From Mycobacterium sp. URHD0025 (lineage in GTDB: Bacteria; Actinomycetota; Actinomycetes; Mycobacteriales; Mycobacteriaceae): a DNA stretch of 64,000 nt. Under the pieces are notes generated by a model, which saw only the letters and a list, made by a program, of their open reading frames with translations, did no database searches and was not told where the DNA came from. Positions within the stretch are counted from its first letter, which is position 1. Every line of letters starts with the position of its first letter. A program made the position numbers and the translations under genes. The stretch is taken from positions 334,205 through 398,204 of the forward strand of contig NZ_KE384491.1 of the NCBI RefSeq assembly GCF_000426065.1. The letters run 5' to 3'. Of the stretch, positions 32,820-42,300 are shown in pieces.

Positions 32820-33128
32820 CTACCGTTCGTGAAACCCCGTCATCGGGGCGTCGGAATCCGCCCAATCTGCGACGACGTTATCCACGACCCCCGGGGTCTG
32901 ACCGCTCCGCAACAGCTCAAGCAATCGCTGACAGTTCGCCCGCGATCCCTGCGCCACGACATGGACCCTGCCGTCGGGCCGATTCGAGGCAAACCCCGTC
33001 AGTCCCAGTTCAAGAGCCCGTGACCGGGTCCACCAGCGGAACCCCACGCCCTGCACATGACCGTGCACCCAGGCGCTCAGGCGCACCTCGGACTCGGTTC
33101 CTGCCGCGGGGAGTCCCGGTCCGGTCAT
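32820..33128 (-). CDS. acyP: Acylphosphatase
   Basis: This 102-residue enzyme hydrolyses acyl phosphates. It shows V-H-G-H-V-Q-G-V-G-F-R-W-W-T with the phosphate-binding Arg, and G-F-A-S-N-R-P-D-G-R-V with the catalytic Asn. It overlaps the OsmC gene by 4 bp (ATGA) and precedes smc, matching the actinobacterial OsmC-acyP-smc order. The N-terminal 15 residues before the fold are extra. Confidence 0.95.
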   Translation of the reverse strand: MTGPGLPAAGTESEVRLSAWVHGHVQGVGFRWWTRSRALELGLTGFASNRPDGRVHVVAQGSRANCQRLLELLRSGQTPGVVDNVVADWADSDAPMTGFHER

Positions 33129-33532
33129 CGAGTGGCGACCTCGAACTTCACCTCGGTGCCCGATTTCAGCGTGCGTCCGACTGTGCAGACCTGATCGATC
33201 GCCCGCTCGACCACCGTCAACAGCCTGGCGACATCGCTCTCGGACAGACCGGACACGTCGATCTCGAGTTTCTCCTCCAGCAGCGGGTAGCGCTCCTGCT
33301 CACGGTCCGCCGGCCCGGACACCCGGATCGTCGCCGGATAGTCGTCGCCCAGGCGTCGACGCAACGGCTGATCGCTCGACATACCACTGCACGCCGCGAG
33401 GGCGATCTTCATCAATTCGCCCGGCGTGAACACGCCCTCGACATCCTCACTGCCCACGAGTACCTCTGCGCCCCGTGAACTGCGCCCTACATACCTGCGG
33501 ACGCCGGTGCGGTCAACCCAAAGTTCGGTCAT
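33125..33532 (-). CDS. OsmC/Ohr family peroxiredoxin-like protein
   Basis: This 135-residue protein is an OsmC-family member (reduction of organic hydroperoxides by paired Cys). Only one family-typical Cys is clear, in A-L-A-A-C-S-G-M-S; a second Cys, V-C-T-V-G, lies near residue 112. It therefore keeps both positions expected for the redox pair. It is upstream of and coupled to acyP. Confidence 0.88.
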   Translation of the reverse strand: MTELWVDRTGVRRYVGRSSRGAEVLVGSEDVEGVFTPGELMKIALAACSGMSSDQPLRRRLGDDYPATIRVSGPADREQERYPLLEEKLEIDVSGLSESDVARLLTVVERAIDQVCTVGRTLKSGTEVKFEVATR

Positions 33533-33670
33533 GCGGTATTTCTACACGCCGCGACACCCGGTTATTCCAGCGGTGATGGTCCGCCCAGCACGCCAGCGGC
33601 CCCCGTTCACCACGACGGTGAGGCAGGCAGCGACGATAGACTCGGTAGACCGACTTCGCCAAGGAGCACC

Positions 33671-34519
33671 GTGACCTATCCGCCGAGCAATCCGCCCACC
33701 CCGCCATCGGGTTCTCCCGGGCCGTGGCAGCAGCCGTATCAGCAGGGCGGTCCTCAGGGATATCCGAACACCGGTGCCAACCCTGCTCAGCCCTACGGAT
33801 CACCGCAACAGCCTGAGCAGCCCTACGGGTCACCGTATGGAGCGCCACAGCAACCCGAGCAGCCCTACGGGTCACCGTATGGAGCGCCACAGCAACCTCA
33901 GGATCCGTACGGCTCGCCGTACGGGACACCGCAGCAGCCTCAGGCGCCGTACGGCTCGCCGTACGGAACGCCCCAGCAGCCGTACGGCCCCCCCTACGGT
34001 GCCCAGCCCTACGGTGCACCGCAACAGCCGTACGGCTACCCCACCCCCAAGCCGCCCGGCGGAGGCAACGGGAAACTGTTCGCGATCATCGGTGTGGTTG
34101 TGGCCGTGCTGGTGTTGGTCGGCGGCATCGCCTTCTTCGCGTTCGGTGGCGGTTCGGATTCAGGCAGCCGCAACAGCGCGGGCTCCTCACAGTCCGGCGA
34201 GAGCTCTGCCGAGCAGGAGGTCCGGGATTTCCTCGACGAGGTGATGTCGAGCAGCAGCGACCTCAACGAGGCGCTCCCCTATTTCTGCCAGGCCGATCAG
34301 GACCTCTTCGAGAAGATCGGCGGGCTGGATGCCATCGACATTCCGAAGACCACCGATTCCAGCGGTACGGCGGAGATCACCAAGATCACGGTGAACGGCA
34401 ACAAAGCGGTCGTCGACATCTCCAGCAGCGCGGGCCCCGGCAAGTTGTACCTGCGCAAGGAAAGCGGATCGTGGAAGATCTGCATGTCCGACATGCCGGG
34501 CATGCCCAGCATGCCTTGA
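33671..34519 (+). CDS. Pro/Tyr/Gly-rich repeat membrane protein with extracytoplasmic domain
   Basis: The 282-residue product has a cytoplasmic N-terminus (residues 1-130) of P-Y-G-S-P-Y-G-A-P-Q-Q-P repeats, one transmembrane helix (L-F-A-I-I-G-V-V-V-A-V-L-V-L-V-G-G-I-A-F-F), then a Ser/Gly linker and a small extracytoplasmic domain resembling DUF4878/Rv-type lipoprotein-like folds (E-V-R-D-F-L-D-E-V-M, K-A-V-V-D-I-S-S, G-S-W-K-I-C). The GTG at 33671 has an AAGGAG site. Function unknown; such proline-rich tails can form phase-separated or protein-binding regions. Confidence 0.85.
   Translation: MTYPPSNPPTPPSGSPGPWQQPYQQGGPQGYPNTGANPAQPYGSPQQPEQPYGSPYGAPQQPEQPYGSPYGAPQQPQDPYGSPYGTPQQPQAPYGSPYGTPQQPYGPPYGAQPYGAPQQPYGYPTPKPPGGGNGKLFAIIGVVVAVLVLVGGIAFFAFGGGSDSGSRNSAGSSQSGESSAEQEVRDFLDEVMSSSSDLNEALPYFCQADQDLFEKIGGLDAIDIPKTTDSSGTAEITKITVNGNKAVVDISSSAGPGKLYLRKESGSWKICMSDMPGMPSMP
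33780..34040 (+). repeat. In-frame repeats of about 42 bp coding P-Y-G-S-P-Y-G-A-P-Q-Q-P
   Basis: The DNA repeats CCGTATGGAGCGCCACAGCA and close variants in frame, giving four to five protein units of 14 residues, with degenerate units at both ends. The repeats are part of the Pro/Tyr/Gly-rich protein described here. A shorter P-Y-G-A-P-Y-G-Y-P stretch occurs in the membrane protein near ffh. Confidence 0.85.
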
Positions 34520-34530
34520 TCGGTTTGGGG

Positions 34531-35397
34531 TCAGCCCCGGGGGCGGGGCTGACATTTCGGGCAGTAGAACGATGACCTGTTCATGAATTTGTCGCGGCGC
34601 ATCACCGCTCCGCACCGCCGGCACGGCTCACCCTCACGGCCGTAGGCGTCCAAAGACCGTTCGAAGTAACCGGATTCGCCGTTGACGTTCACATACAGCG
34701 AATCGAACGACGTACCACCCTGGCTCAGCGCGTCGGTCATCACCTCGGCGGCCGCGTCGAGTACCTCGGCCAGCCGGCGGCGCGGCAGCAGCGCAGCGGT
34801 TCTGGCGCCGTTGATCTTGGTCCGCCACAGCGCCTCGTCGGCGTAGATATTGCCGATACCGGATACCACGGTCTGATCGAGCAGCTGACGTTTGATCTCG
34901 GAATGCTTGCGGCGCAATACCGTAACCACGCGGTCGCGGTCAAAGAGCGGGTCGAGCGGATCGCGGGCGACGTGTGCCACCGGTTGTGGCACGGCGGTGC
35001 CGTCCACCGTCACCAACTCGGCCAATTGCCAGCCACCGAACGTACGTTGGTCGACGAAACTCAGGGCCGTGCCGTCGTCGAGCACCGCGGCAATCCGCAG
35101 ATGCCGGTCGTCGCGGATGGGACCCAGCAGCATCTGGCCACTCATCCCCAGATGCACCACCAAGGCGTCAGTCTCGTCGTCGCCGCCGTCTTCGCCCAAC
35201 GTCAGCCACAGGTACTTGCCGCGTCGGCCGGTTCCGGTGATGCGGGCACCGAGCAACCGCGCCGTCAGATCGCCCGGGCCGGCCTCATGACGACGTACCG
35301 CACGCGGGTGATGCACGCGCACCGCCGAAATCGATTTGCCCGCAACATGTTCCTGCAAACCCCGGCGGACTACCTCTACCTCGGGCAGCTCGGGCAT
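34531..35397 (-). CDS. mutM: Formamidopyrimidine-DNA glycosylase
   Basis: MutM/Fpg (288 residues) removes 8-oxoguanine and formamidopyrimidines and nicks the abasic site. The catalytic Pro2-Glu3 is in M-P-E-L-P-E-V-E; the H2TH helix region is S-G-I-G-N-I-Y-A-D-E-A-L-W; the zinc finger is C-R-R-C-G ... Y-C-P-K-C. It lies 6 bp downstream of rnc, the rnc-mutM order being conserved in actinobacteria. Confidence 0.97.
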   Translation of the reverse strand: MPELPEVEVVRRGLQEHVAGKSISAVRVHHPRAVRRHEAGPGDLTARLLGARITGTGRRGKYLWLTLGEDGGDDETDALVVHLGMSGQMLLGPIRDDRHLRIAAVLDDGTALSFVDQRTFGGWQLAELVTVDGTAVPQPVAHVARDPLDPLFDRDRVVTVLRRKHSEIKRQLLDQTVVSGIGNIYADEALWRTKINGARTAALLPRRRLAEVLDAAAEVMTDALSQGGTSFDSLYVNVNGESGYFERSLDAYGREGEPCRRCGAVMRRDKFMNRSSFYCPKCQPRPRG

Positions 35398-35403
35398 CGA
35401 TAC

Positions 35404-36096
35404 TCACGCATCGTCGAGCGCATTCCAGGCCGCCGCGGCGGCCTTGAGCTCGGCTTCTTTCTTGTTACGCCCCACACCCCTGCCGTATTCGACATCGGCC
35501 ACCACCACGACGGCCGAGAATTCCTTGTCGTGGTCGGGCCCGGTGGAGGTCACCACGTAGCTCGGGGCACCGAGCCCGCGGGAGGCCGTCAGCTCCTGCA
35601 GGCTGCTCTTCCAGTCCAGTCCGGCGCCCAGCGTCGGCGCCGTGTCGAGCAGCTCACCGAACAACCGCAGGATCACCTCCCGCGAAGTGGTCAGGCCGTG
35701 CTGCAAATAGATTGCGCCGAGCAGGGATTCGACACCGTCGGCGAGAATGCTGGATTTGTCGGCACCACCGGAGTTCTCCTCCCCCTTGCCGAGCAGCAGG
35801 TGACTGCCGAGGCCACCGTCGGTAAGCCCGCGACCGACATCGGCCAGCGCCTGGGTGTTGACGATGCTGGCCCGAAGCTTCGCCAGATCGCCTTCCGAGC
35901 GTTCGGGATGGCGGTGATAGAGCTCCTCGGTGATGGTCAACCCGAGCACCGCATCTCCGAGGAACTCCAGCCGCTCGTTGGTCGGCAGGCCGCCGTTCTC
36001 ATAGGAGTAGCTGCGATGGGTCAACGCAATGGTGAGCAGGTCGTCTGGCAGGTCGACACCGAGTACGCCCAGCAGCGCGTCGTGCGAGTCGGTCAC
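35404..36096 (-). CDS. rnc: Ribonuclease III
   Basis: RNase III (230 residues) cleaves double-stranded RNA, including rRNA precursors. It has the signature N-E-R-L-E-F-L-G-D-A-V-L-G, a second metal site at S-I-L-A-D-G-V-E-S-L-L-G-A-I-Y, and a C-terminal double-stranded RNA-binding domain ending K-A-A-A-A-A-W-N-A-L. It overlaps the DUF177 gene by 4 bp (ATGA). Confidence 0.97.
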   Translation of the reverse strand: MTDSHDALLGVLGVDLPDDLLTIALTHRSYSYENGGLPTNERLEFLGDAVLGLTITEELYHRHPERSEGDLAKLRASIVNTQALADVGRGLTDGGLGSHLLLGKGEENSGGADKSSILADGVESLLGAIYLQHGLTTSREVILRLFGELLDTAPTLGAGLDWKSSLQELTASRGLGAPSYVVTSTGPDHDKEFSAVVVVADVEYGRGVGRNKKEAELKAAAAAWNALDDA

Positions 36097-36704
36097 TCGT
36101 CGCCCCTGGGCCGGTCGTCGTCGGGCAGCATGGCACTCAGCTTGGCCCAGCGCGGATCGATCTTGTCGTGGTGGTGGCCCGGCTCGGCGGTGGCGAGCGC
36201 GACCCCGCAGTCAGGACACAGGCCCGGGCAGTCCGGACGGCACAACGGCGAGAACGGCAGAGCCAATCCGACAGCGTCGATGATCGGCTGTTCCAGATCG
36301 ACCGTGTCGGCCTGACCAGAGGCGCCGACCCGACCCATCTCGTCGGCCTCGGTGGTCTCGTCGGTGGTGCTGTCCGGGTACGCGTACAACTCGGTGAGGT
36401 CGATCTCGACGTCACCGGTCAGTGCGGTCAGACAGCGGGCACATTCACCGACCGTGGGAGCCGAGACGGTTCCGCTGACCAGCACGCCCTCCGACACCGC
36501 CTGCAGCTGCAGATCGAGTTCGAGTGGTGCACCCTTCTCGATGGCAACCAGTTCGGCCCCGATCCGGACCGGACTGGGCACCGTCTCCTGGTGGGCCAGG
36601 AACGAACCCGGCCGCCGACCTAGCCGGGAGACATCGATCACCAAGGGCGATCGGGGGCCTCTGTGGCCCGCGCCATGCCTGCCTGATTTCGCATGCGTCG
36701 CCAT
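36093..36704 (-). CDS. DUF177 (YceD) family protein
   Basis: This 203-residue protein (Rv2926c type) has C-A-R-C-L near the middle and C-R-P-D-C-P-G-L-C-P-D-C-G at the C-terminal side, four-plus cysteines suggesting metal binding. In many bacteria YceD is linked to rpmF and 23S rRNA accumulation; here rpmF is not next to it and rnc is coupled directly downstream. The role in rRNA/ribosome biology is inference from context. Confidence 0.92.
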   Translation of the reverse strand: MATHAKSGRHGAGHRGPRSPLVIDVSRLGRRPGSFLAHQETVPSPVRIGAELVAIEKGAPLELDLQLQAVSEGVLVSGTVSAPTVGECARCLTALTGDVEIDLTELYAYPDSTTDETTEADEMGRVGASGQADTVDLEQPIIDAVGLALPFSPLCRPDCPGLCPDCGVALATAEPGHHHDKIDPRWAKLSAMLPDDDRPRGDE

Positions 36705-36770
36705 GCATCGATCCTACGGCGACGTCAGATCGCACCACGACGCAGTGCGCGACGATGCCGCACGCGGGGG

Positions 36771-37508
36771 TCAGCGGGTGGCGTAGTCGTGCGTGCCGGC
36801 CGTCGTGCGCAGCTGGTGACGTCCACGGCCGACGGACCGCAACGTGCCGTTGAGGAAGTCCTCGAACTCGGCCAGTTTGCTGTCGACGTAGATGTCGCAC
36901 TCGCCGCGCAACCGGTCGGCTTCCGCGTGAGCCGCATCGATGAGCCGGGTGGCCTCGGCGGTCGCCGTCGACACGATCTCGGTCTGCGAAACCAGGCGCT
37001 GTTGCTCCTTGATGCCCTCTTGCACGGCTTTCTCGTAGGAAAGGTTCCCGTTCTCGATCAGGCGATCGGCTTCCGCCTTGGCCCGGCCGGTGCTCGCGTC
37101 GTATTCGCGTTTTGCCGAGGCCGCCAGGCGGGCCGCCTCTTCGCGTGCCTCCCCGACCATGCGTTCGCTGTGCTGCCGGGCCTCGACCACCATCCGGTCA
37201 GCCTGCGCCTTGGCGTCTGCGAGCAGCCGATCAGCCTCACCCCTGGCGTGGTTGAGCATGCCGTCGGCATCGGCGTTGGACTTCGACATCACCGACTCGC
37301 AGTGCTCCTTGGCTTCGCGCAGCAGCGAATCACGTGCATCGAGCACATCCTGGGCATCGTCGAGCTCGCCGGGGATCGCGTCCTTGATGTCGTCGATCAG
37401 TTCCAGCACATCCCCGCGCGGGACCACGCAACCAGCGGTCATCGGCACACCGCGCGCTTCTTCCACAATCGCGCCGAGCTCGTCGAGCGCTTCAAAAACT
37501 CGGTACAC
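36771..37508 (-). CDS. sepIVA: DivIVA-like cell division protein SepIVA
   Basis: This 245-residue protein starts M-Y-R-V-F-E-A-L-D-E-L, then a long Ala/Glu/Arg coiled coil (residues 45-225) and a basic end. It matches Rv2927c, known as SepIVA, a DivIVA-domain protein needed for septation in mycobacteria. It is upstream of DUF177-rnc-mutM by 66 bp. In M. tuberculosis the PDIM genes follow upstream; here a hemerythrin gene does. Confidence 0.93.
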   Translation of the reverse strand: MYRVFEALDELGAIVEEARGVPMTAGCVVPRGDVLELIDDIKDAIPGELDDAQDVLDARDSLLREAKEHCESVMSKSNADADGMLNHARGEADRLLADAKAQADRMVVEARQHSERMVGEAREEAARLAASAKREYDASTGRAKAEADRLIENGNLSYEKAVQEGIKEQQRLVSQTEIVSTATAEATRLIDAAHAEADRLRGECDIYVDSKLAEFEDFLNGTLRSVGRGRHQLRTTAGTHDYATR

Positions 37509-37624
37509 GGCAAAACCCTCCAGGCCTCGTTGTTAGTGACTAGTGTGCCTGGTGTTACGCCTGTGACTGGGGAGCACAATCGGTGTGTCGCCCGAGCCAT
37601 CACCGGCTGTGAGTACCGGCACCA

Positions 37625-38191
37625 TCAGCGCATCGCCGCGCCGATGAGGTCTCGCGCGCGGTCGAGCATCGACGCGAACGGCCCGACAGCGAAATTGAGC
37701 CCGGCCGATTCCACCCCGGGATGCGGGCGGGTGGGTGCGATCGCCTCGGCCGCCTGCACGGCCTTGACCATCGCTTCGAGCTCATCTGCGTCGAGCTTGC
37801 GATGCAGTTTGTCGAACTCCTCATGCTCCTCGTGCTCGGCATGATCGATCACAGCCTCGCGGAAGCTGGCGAGCGCATCGATGAATTCCTCGGAATCGAT
37901 ATCCATGCCCTCGAGCTTGGACAGCTGTTCCTTGGCGGCGTGTTCCTCGTGCAGGCGGGCGTCGACGATGTCGTCGCCGCCGGCGACCACCCGACGAACC
38001 CGCGGGTGCACCACCATCTCCTCGGCGGTCTCGTGCACAGCAAGGAGTTGGCGCAGTTCGACAAACGCCGTTTCGCGCGCCTTGGCGGTGGAGGCGGAGA
38101 ACACCTCCTCGAACAAATCCTCGATCAGGTGATGCTGGTCTTTGAGGAACTTCACGACATCTTCGGTGGATTGGACGAATGTCTTGGGCAC
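37625..38191 (-). CDS. Hemerythrin domain-containing protein
   Basis: This 188-residue protein has the four-helix hemerythrin HHE pattern: D-Q-H-H-L-I-E-D-L-F, A-V-H-E-T-A-E-E-M-V-V-H, E-E-H-A-A-K-E-Q and D-H-A-E-H-E-E-H-E-E-F. It should bind a di-iron site; mycobacterial relatives influence hydrogen peroxide or nitric oxide sensitivity. The GTG start at 38191 has a GGAGGT ribosome-binding site, and the frame upstream does not look coding. Confidence 0.9.
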   Translation of the reverse strand: MPKTFVQSTEDVVKFLKDQHHLIEDLFEEVFSASTAKARETAFVELRQLLAVHETAEEMVVHPRVRRVVAGGDDIVDARLHEEHAAKEQLSKLEGMDIDSEEFIDALASFREAVIDHAEHEEHEEFDKLHRKLDADELEAMVKAVQAAEAIAPTRPHPGVESAGLNFAVGPFASMLDRARDLIGAAMR

Positions 38192-38276
38192 GGCACGGAC
38201 CTCCGCGGAATCGGTTTTCGAAGTAGGGCGCCATGGGCTGAGCGCCACCCGAACCAATACCCGTCGCGGTCGCGGG

Positions 38277-38753
38277 CTAACCGCTCAGCTTTTCCTGCAA
38301 CCTGCGGTTCACCGCCTCGGGCAGCAACGCCGAGACGTCGCCGCCCAACGATGCGACCTCCTTGGCCAAAGACGACGACACGAACGAGTACTGCGGCGTG
38401 GTCGCCACGAAGAACGTGTCGACACCGGCCACATGCTTGTTCATCTGCGCCATCTGCAGCTCGTACTCGAAGTCGGTGCCGGTACGCAATCCCTTGACGA
38501 TCGCGGTCAGCCCGCGCGTCCTGACGAAATCGACCACCAGGCCCTGACCGGACTCGACCCGCAGATTCGGCAGGTGCGTGGTCGACTCGGTGATCATCGC
38601 CATGCGCTCGTCGAGATCGAACATGCCCTTCTTGTTGGGATTCACCAGAACCGCCACCACGACTTCGTCGAACTGCGCCGCCGCACGCTCGAAAACGTCG
38701 ACATGGCCAAGGGTCACCGGGTCGAAGGAGCCGGGGCATACCGCGCCACTCAT
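38277..38753 (-). CDS. coaD: Phosphopantetheine adenylyltransferase
   Basis: CoaD (158 residues) makes dephospho-CoA from 4'-phosphopantetheine and ATP. It starts M-S-G-A-V-C-P-G-S-F-D-P-V-T-L-G-H-V-D-V, which includes the T/HxGH nucleotidylyltransferase motif, and ends with the S-S-L-A-K-E-V-A-S-L-G-G-D-V motif typical of bacterial CoaD. It follows rsmD after 51 bp, in the common rsmD-coaD order. Confidence 0.97.
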   Translation of the reverse strand: MSGAVCPGSFDPVTLGHVDVFERAAAQFDEVVVAVLVNPNKKGMFDLDERMAMITESTTHLPNLRVESGQGLVVDFVRTRGLTAIVKGLRTGTDFEYELQMAQMNKHVAGVDTFFVATTPQYSFVSSSLAKEVASLGGDVSALLPEAVNRRLQEKLSG

Positions 38754-38804
38754 GGGTGACGACGCTACAGGCCGGCCGGCACCGTATGGGCATCGACCGA
38801 ACCG

Positions 38805-39371
38805 CTAACCCACTTCGGCCAGTTCCACCCGAGTATCGCCATAGCGCCGGGCACTCAGCGCATCCCAGCCTTCCGGCCAGTTGACCGGCCCACTCGATGC
38901 GCGCCGCTCCACCAGGACGACGCTGCCGACAGCCACCCACCCGCCATCGACCAGCCCCGTGAGCATCGCATCGACCGAAGCGTCGTCGAGGTCGTACGGC
39001 GGGTCGGCGAAGACCAGATCCACCGGCCGCGTGGCACCGCCTGCCAACACTTTGTCGACACTGCCCCGGCGCACCGCCGCGGTACGGACGCCCAGCGACG
39101 CGATGTTCTCGGCGATGACAGCGGCCGCGCGCTGATCGGCCTCGACAAACACCCCCGAGGTCGCACCACGCGAAAGGGCTTCCAGGCCAAGCGCTCCCGA
39201 ACCCGCGTACAAGTCAAGCACCGACAATCCGGCGAAATCGAGTCGCGCCGCCAATGCGTTGAAGACGGCCTCTCTGACCCGGTCGGAGGTCGGCCGGGTG
39301 CCAAGCCCGGACCCGTGCTGGGGCACCCGAATCCGGCGGCCGCCGAGTGCACCGGCGATGATGCGAGTCAG
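38805..39371 (-). CDS. rsmD: 16S rRNA (guanine966-N2)-methyltransferase RsmD, probable CTG start
   Basis: The frame encodes the conserved RsmD N-terminus T-R-I-I-A-G-A-L-G-G-R-R-I-R-V immediately after a CTG codon at 39371, and no ATG, GTG or TTG precedes it. GTG 39326 would be the first ordinary start but would drop this conserved strand. The CTG overlaps the pyc stop as CTGA, analogous to ATGA coupling. Other motifs: V-L-D-L-Y-A-G-S-G-A-L-G (SAM) and F-A-D-P-P-Y (catalytic). The enzyme methylates G966 of 16S rRNA. Confidence 0.88.
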   Translation of the reverse strand: MTRIIAGALGGRRIRVPQHGSGLGTRPTSDRVREAVFNALAARLDFAGLSVLDLYAGSGALGLEALSRGATSGVFVEADQRAAAVIAENIASLGVRTAAVRRGSVDKVLAGGATRPVDLVFADPPYDLDDASVDAMLTGLVDGGWVAVGSVVLVERRASSGPVNWPEGWDALSARRYGDTRVELAEVG

Positions 39372-42300
39372 ATCGATTCCCCGGTCGCTTCGCTCCTGCC
39401 CGCCGAACCCGATCCCCCGGTCGCTTCGCTCCTGCCCGCCGAACCGACCACCACCAGGAGGTCACCGCCTTCGACCTGTGCTGTGGTGGCCACCGCGACA
39501 CGTTGCACGGTGCCGGCCTTGGGGGCGGTGATCGCGGCTTCCATCTTCATCGCTTCGATGGTGGCGATCGTCGCGCCGGCCTCGACGGTGTCACCGGCGC
39601 TGACACCGACGGTGACCACACCGGCGAACGGGGCTGCGACATGATCGGGATTGTTGCGATCGGCCTTCTCCGCGGCGGGCACCTCACTGGCCACGCTGCG
39701 ATCGCGCACCAGTACCGGGCGCAGCTGCCCGTTGAGAATGCACATCACCGTGCGCATCCCGCGCTCATCGGCATCGGAGATGGCCTCCAGACCGATCAGC
39801 AGCTGCACACCGCGCTCGAGCTCCACGCGATGCTCCTCGCCGTAGCGCAGCCCGTAGAAGAACTGGTTGGCGCTCAAGCTGGAGGTGTCACCGTAGGTTT
39901 CGCGGTGTGCCTCGAACTCCGTGGTCGGCCCCGGGAACAACAACCGGTTCAACGCCGCCTGACGTTTGGGCCCCGGCGCCGCCAACAACTGCTCATCCTC
40001 AACCGAGAGCTCCTGGATCGGCTTGGCCGGGCCCCGGCCCTCAAGTGCCTTGGTGCGCAACGGTTCCGGCCACCCGCCCGGCGGGTCACCGAGCTCGCCC
40101 CGCAAAAACCCGATCACGCTGTCGGGGATGTCGAACCGCGCCGGGTCCGCGGCGAACTCCTCGGCACTGACACCGGCCCCCACCAACGCCAACGCCAGAT
40201 CGCCGACCACCTTGCTCGACGGCGTCACCTTCACCAACCGGCCCAGCACCCGATCGGCGGCGGCGTAGTTGGCCTCGATGTCCTCGAACCGGTCCCCCAG
40301 CCCCAGCGCGATGGCCTGCTGGCGCAGATTGGACAACTGACCGCCGGGGATCTCGTGGGTGTACACCCGTCCGGTGGGAGCAGGCAGGCCAGATTCGAAG
40401 GGTGCGTACACCTTGCGCAGCGCTTCCCAGTACGGCTCCAGATCGCACACCGCGTCCAGTGACAGCCCGGTGTCGAACTCGGTGTGCGCGGCCGCGGCCA
40501 CGATCGAGGACAACGCGGGCTGGCTGGTGGTGCCGGCCAACGGCGCCGCGGCCCCGTCGACCGCCGACGCACCGGCTTGCCAAGCCGCCAGATAGGTGGC
40601 CAGTTGCCCACCCGGGGTGTCATGGGTGTGTACGTGCACCGGCAGGTCGAACCGCGACCGCAACGCACTGACCAACAGATGCGCCGAATGCGGACGCAAC
40701 AATCCGGCCATGTCCTTGATCGCCAGCACATGGGCACCCGCGTCGACGATCTGCTCGGCCAGCTTCAGGTAGTAATCGAGCGTGTACAGATTCTCCGCCG
40801 GATCCGACAGGTCTCCGGTATAGGACATCGCCACCTCGGCGATCGCCGTGCCGGTCTCGCGGACCGCATCGATCGCCGGGCGCATCGACTCGACATTGTT
40901 CAACGCGTCGAAGATCCGGAAGATATCAATGCCAGTTCCGGTGGCTTCTTGAACGAACGCCGAGGTCACCAATTCCGGATACGGCGTATAGCCCACCGTG
41001 TTGCGGCCCCGCAGCAGCATCTGCAGACAGATGTTGGGCACCGCCTCGCGCAGCGCGGCCAGCCGCTCCCACGGATCTTCCTTCAAAAACCGAAGCGCCA
41101 CATCGTAAGTCGCTCCACCCCAGCACTCGATGGACAGCAACTGCGGCATCATCCGCGCCACATACGGCGCCACCTTGAGCAGCCCGGTCGAGCGCAACCG
41201 GGTCGCCAACAGCGACTGATGCGCATCACGGAACGTGGTGTCGGTGACCCCGAGTGCCTTACTGTCACGCATCCAGGCCGCAAAACCCTGCGGACCCAAC
41301 TCGATCAGACGCTGCCGCGAACCCGCCGCCGGCACCGTCGACAGATCCAGCAGCGGCAACTTGTCCTGCGGGTACACCCCCGTCGGGCGCTCCCCGTTCG
41401 GCTTGTTCACCGTGACATCGGCCAGATAGTTCAAGATCTTGGTGCCGCGATCAGCCGGGGTGTGCGCGGTCAGCAGCTGCGGGCGCTCGTCGATGAACGA
41501 CGTGGTGACCCGTCCGGCGCGGAAATCGGGATCATCGATGACCGCTTGCAGGAACGGGATATTCGTCGACACTCCGCGGATGCGGAACTCCGCCAGCGCG
41601 CGCCGCGCCCGGGCCACCGCCGTGGAGAAGTCACGTCCGCGACAGGTCAGCTTGACCAGCATCGAGTCGAAATGCGCCAACACCTCGGCCCCGACATTGG
41701 TGCCACCGTCCAACCGGACCCCGGCACCGCCGGGCGAGCGGTAGGCGGTGATCCGGCCGGTGTCCGGACGGAAACCGTTGGCCGGGTCCTCGGTGGTGAT
41801 CCGGCACTGCATCGCCGCCCCGCGAATGACCAACGAATCCTGGTCCAACCCCAGATCGGCCAGGCTCTCCCCCGCCGCGATCCGCAACTGCGAGCCGACC
41901 AGATCCACATCGGTGATCTCCTCGGTCACCGTGTGTTCCACCTGAATCCGTGGATTGCACTCGATGAACACGTGATGACCGCGCTCATCGAGCAAGAACT
42001 CGATGGTGCCAGCACAGCTGTAGCCGATCTGGCGGGCCAGGGCCACCGCGTCCGCGCAAATCCGTTCCCGCAATTCAGGATCCAGATTCGGCGCCGGGGC
42101 CAGCTCGATCACCTTCTGATGCCGCCGCTGCACACTGCAATCCCGCTCGAACAGGTGCATCACGTTGCCCTGCGTATCGGCCAGGATCTGCACCTCGATG
42201 TGGCGCGGATTGATCACCGCCTGCTCCAGGTACACCGCGGGATCGCCGAACGCCGACTCCGCCTCACGCGAAGCCGCTTCCACCGCCTCGGCCAACGCAT

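Noticed and set aside
33780..34040. P-Y-G-S-P repeats as a collagen- or silk-like secreted structural protein.
   Set aside because: The repeats come before a transmembrane helix with no signal peptide, so they should be cytoplasmic.
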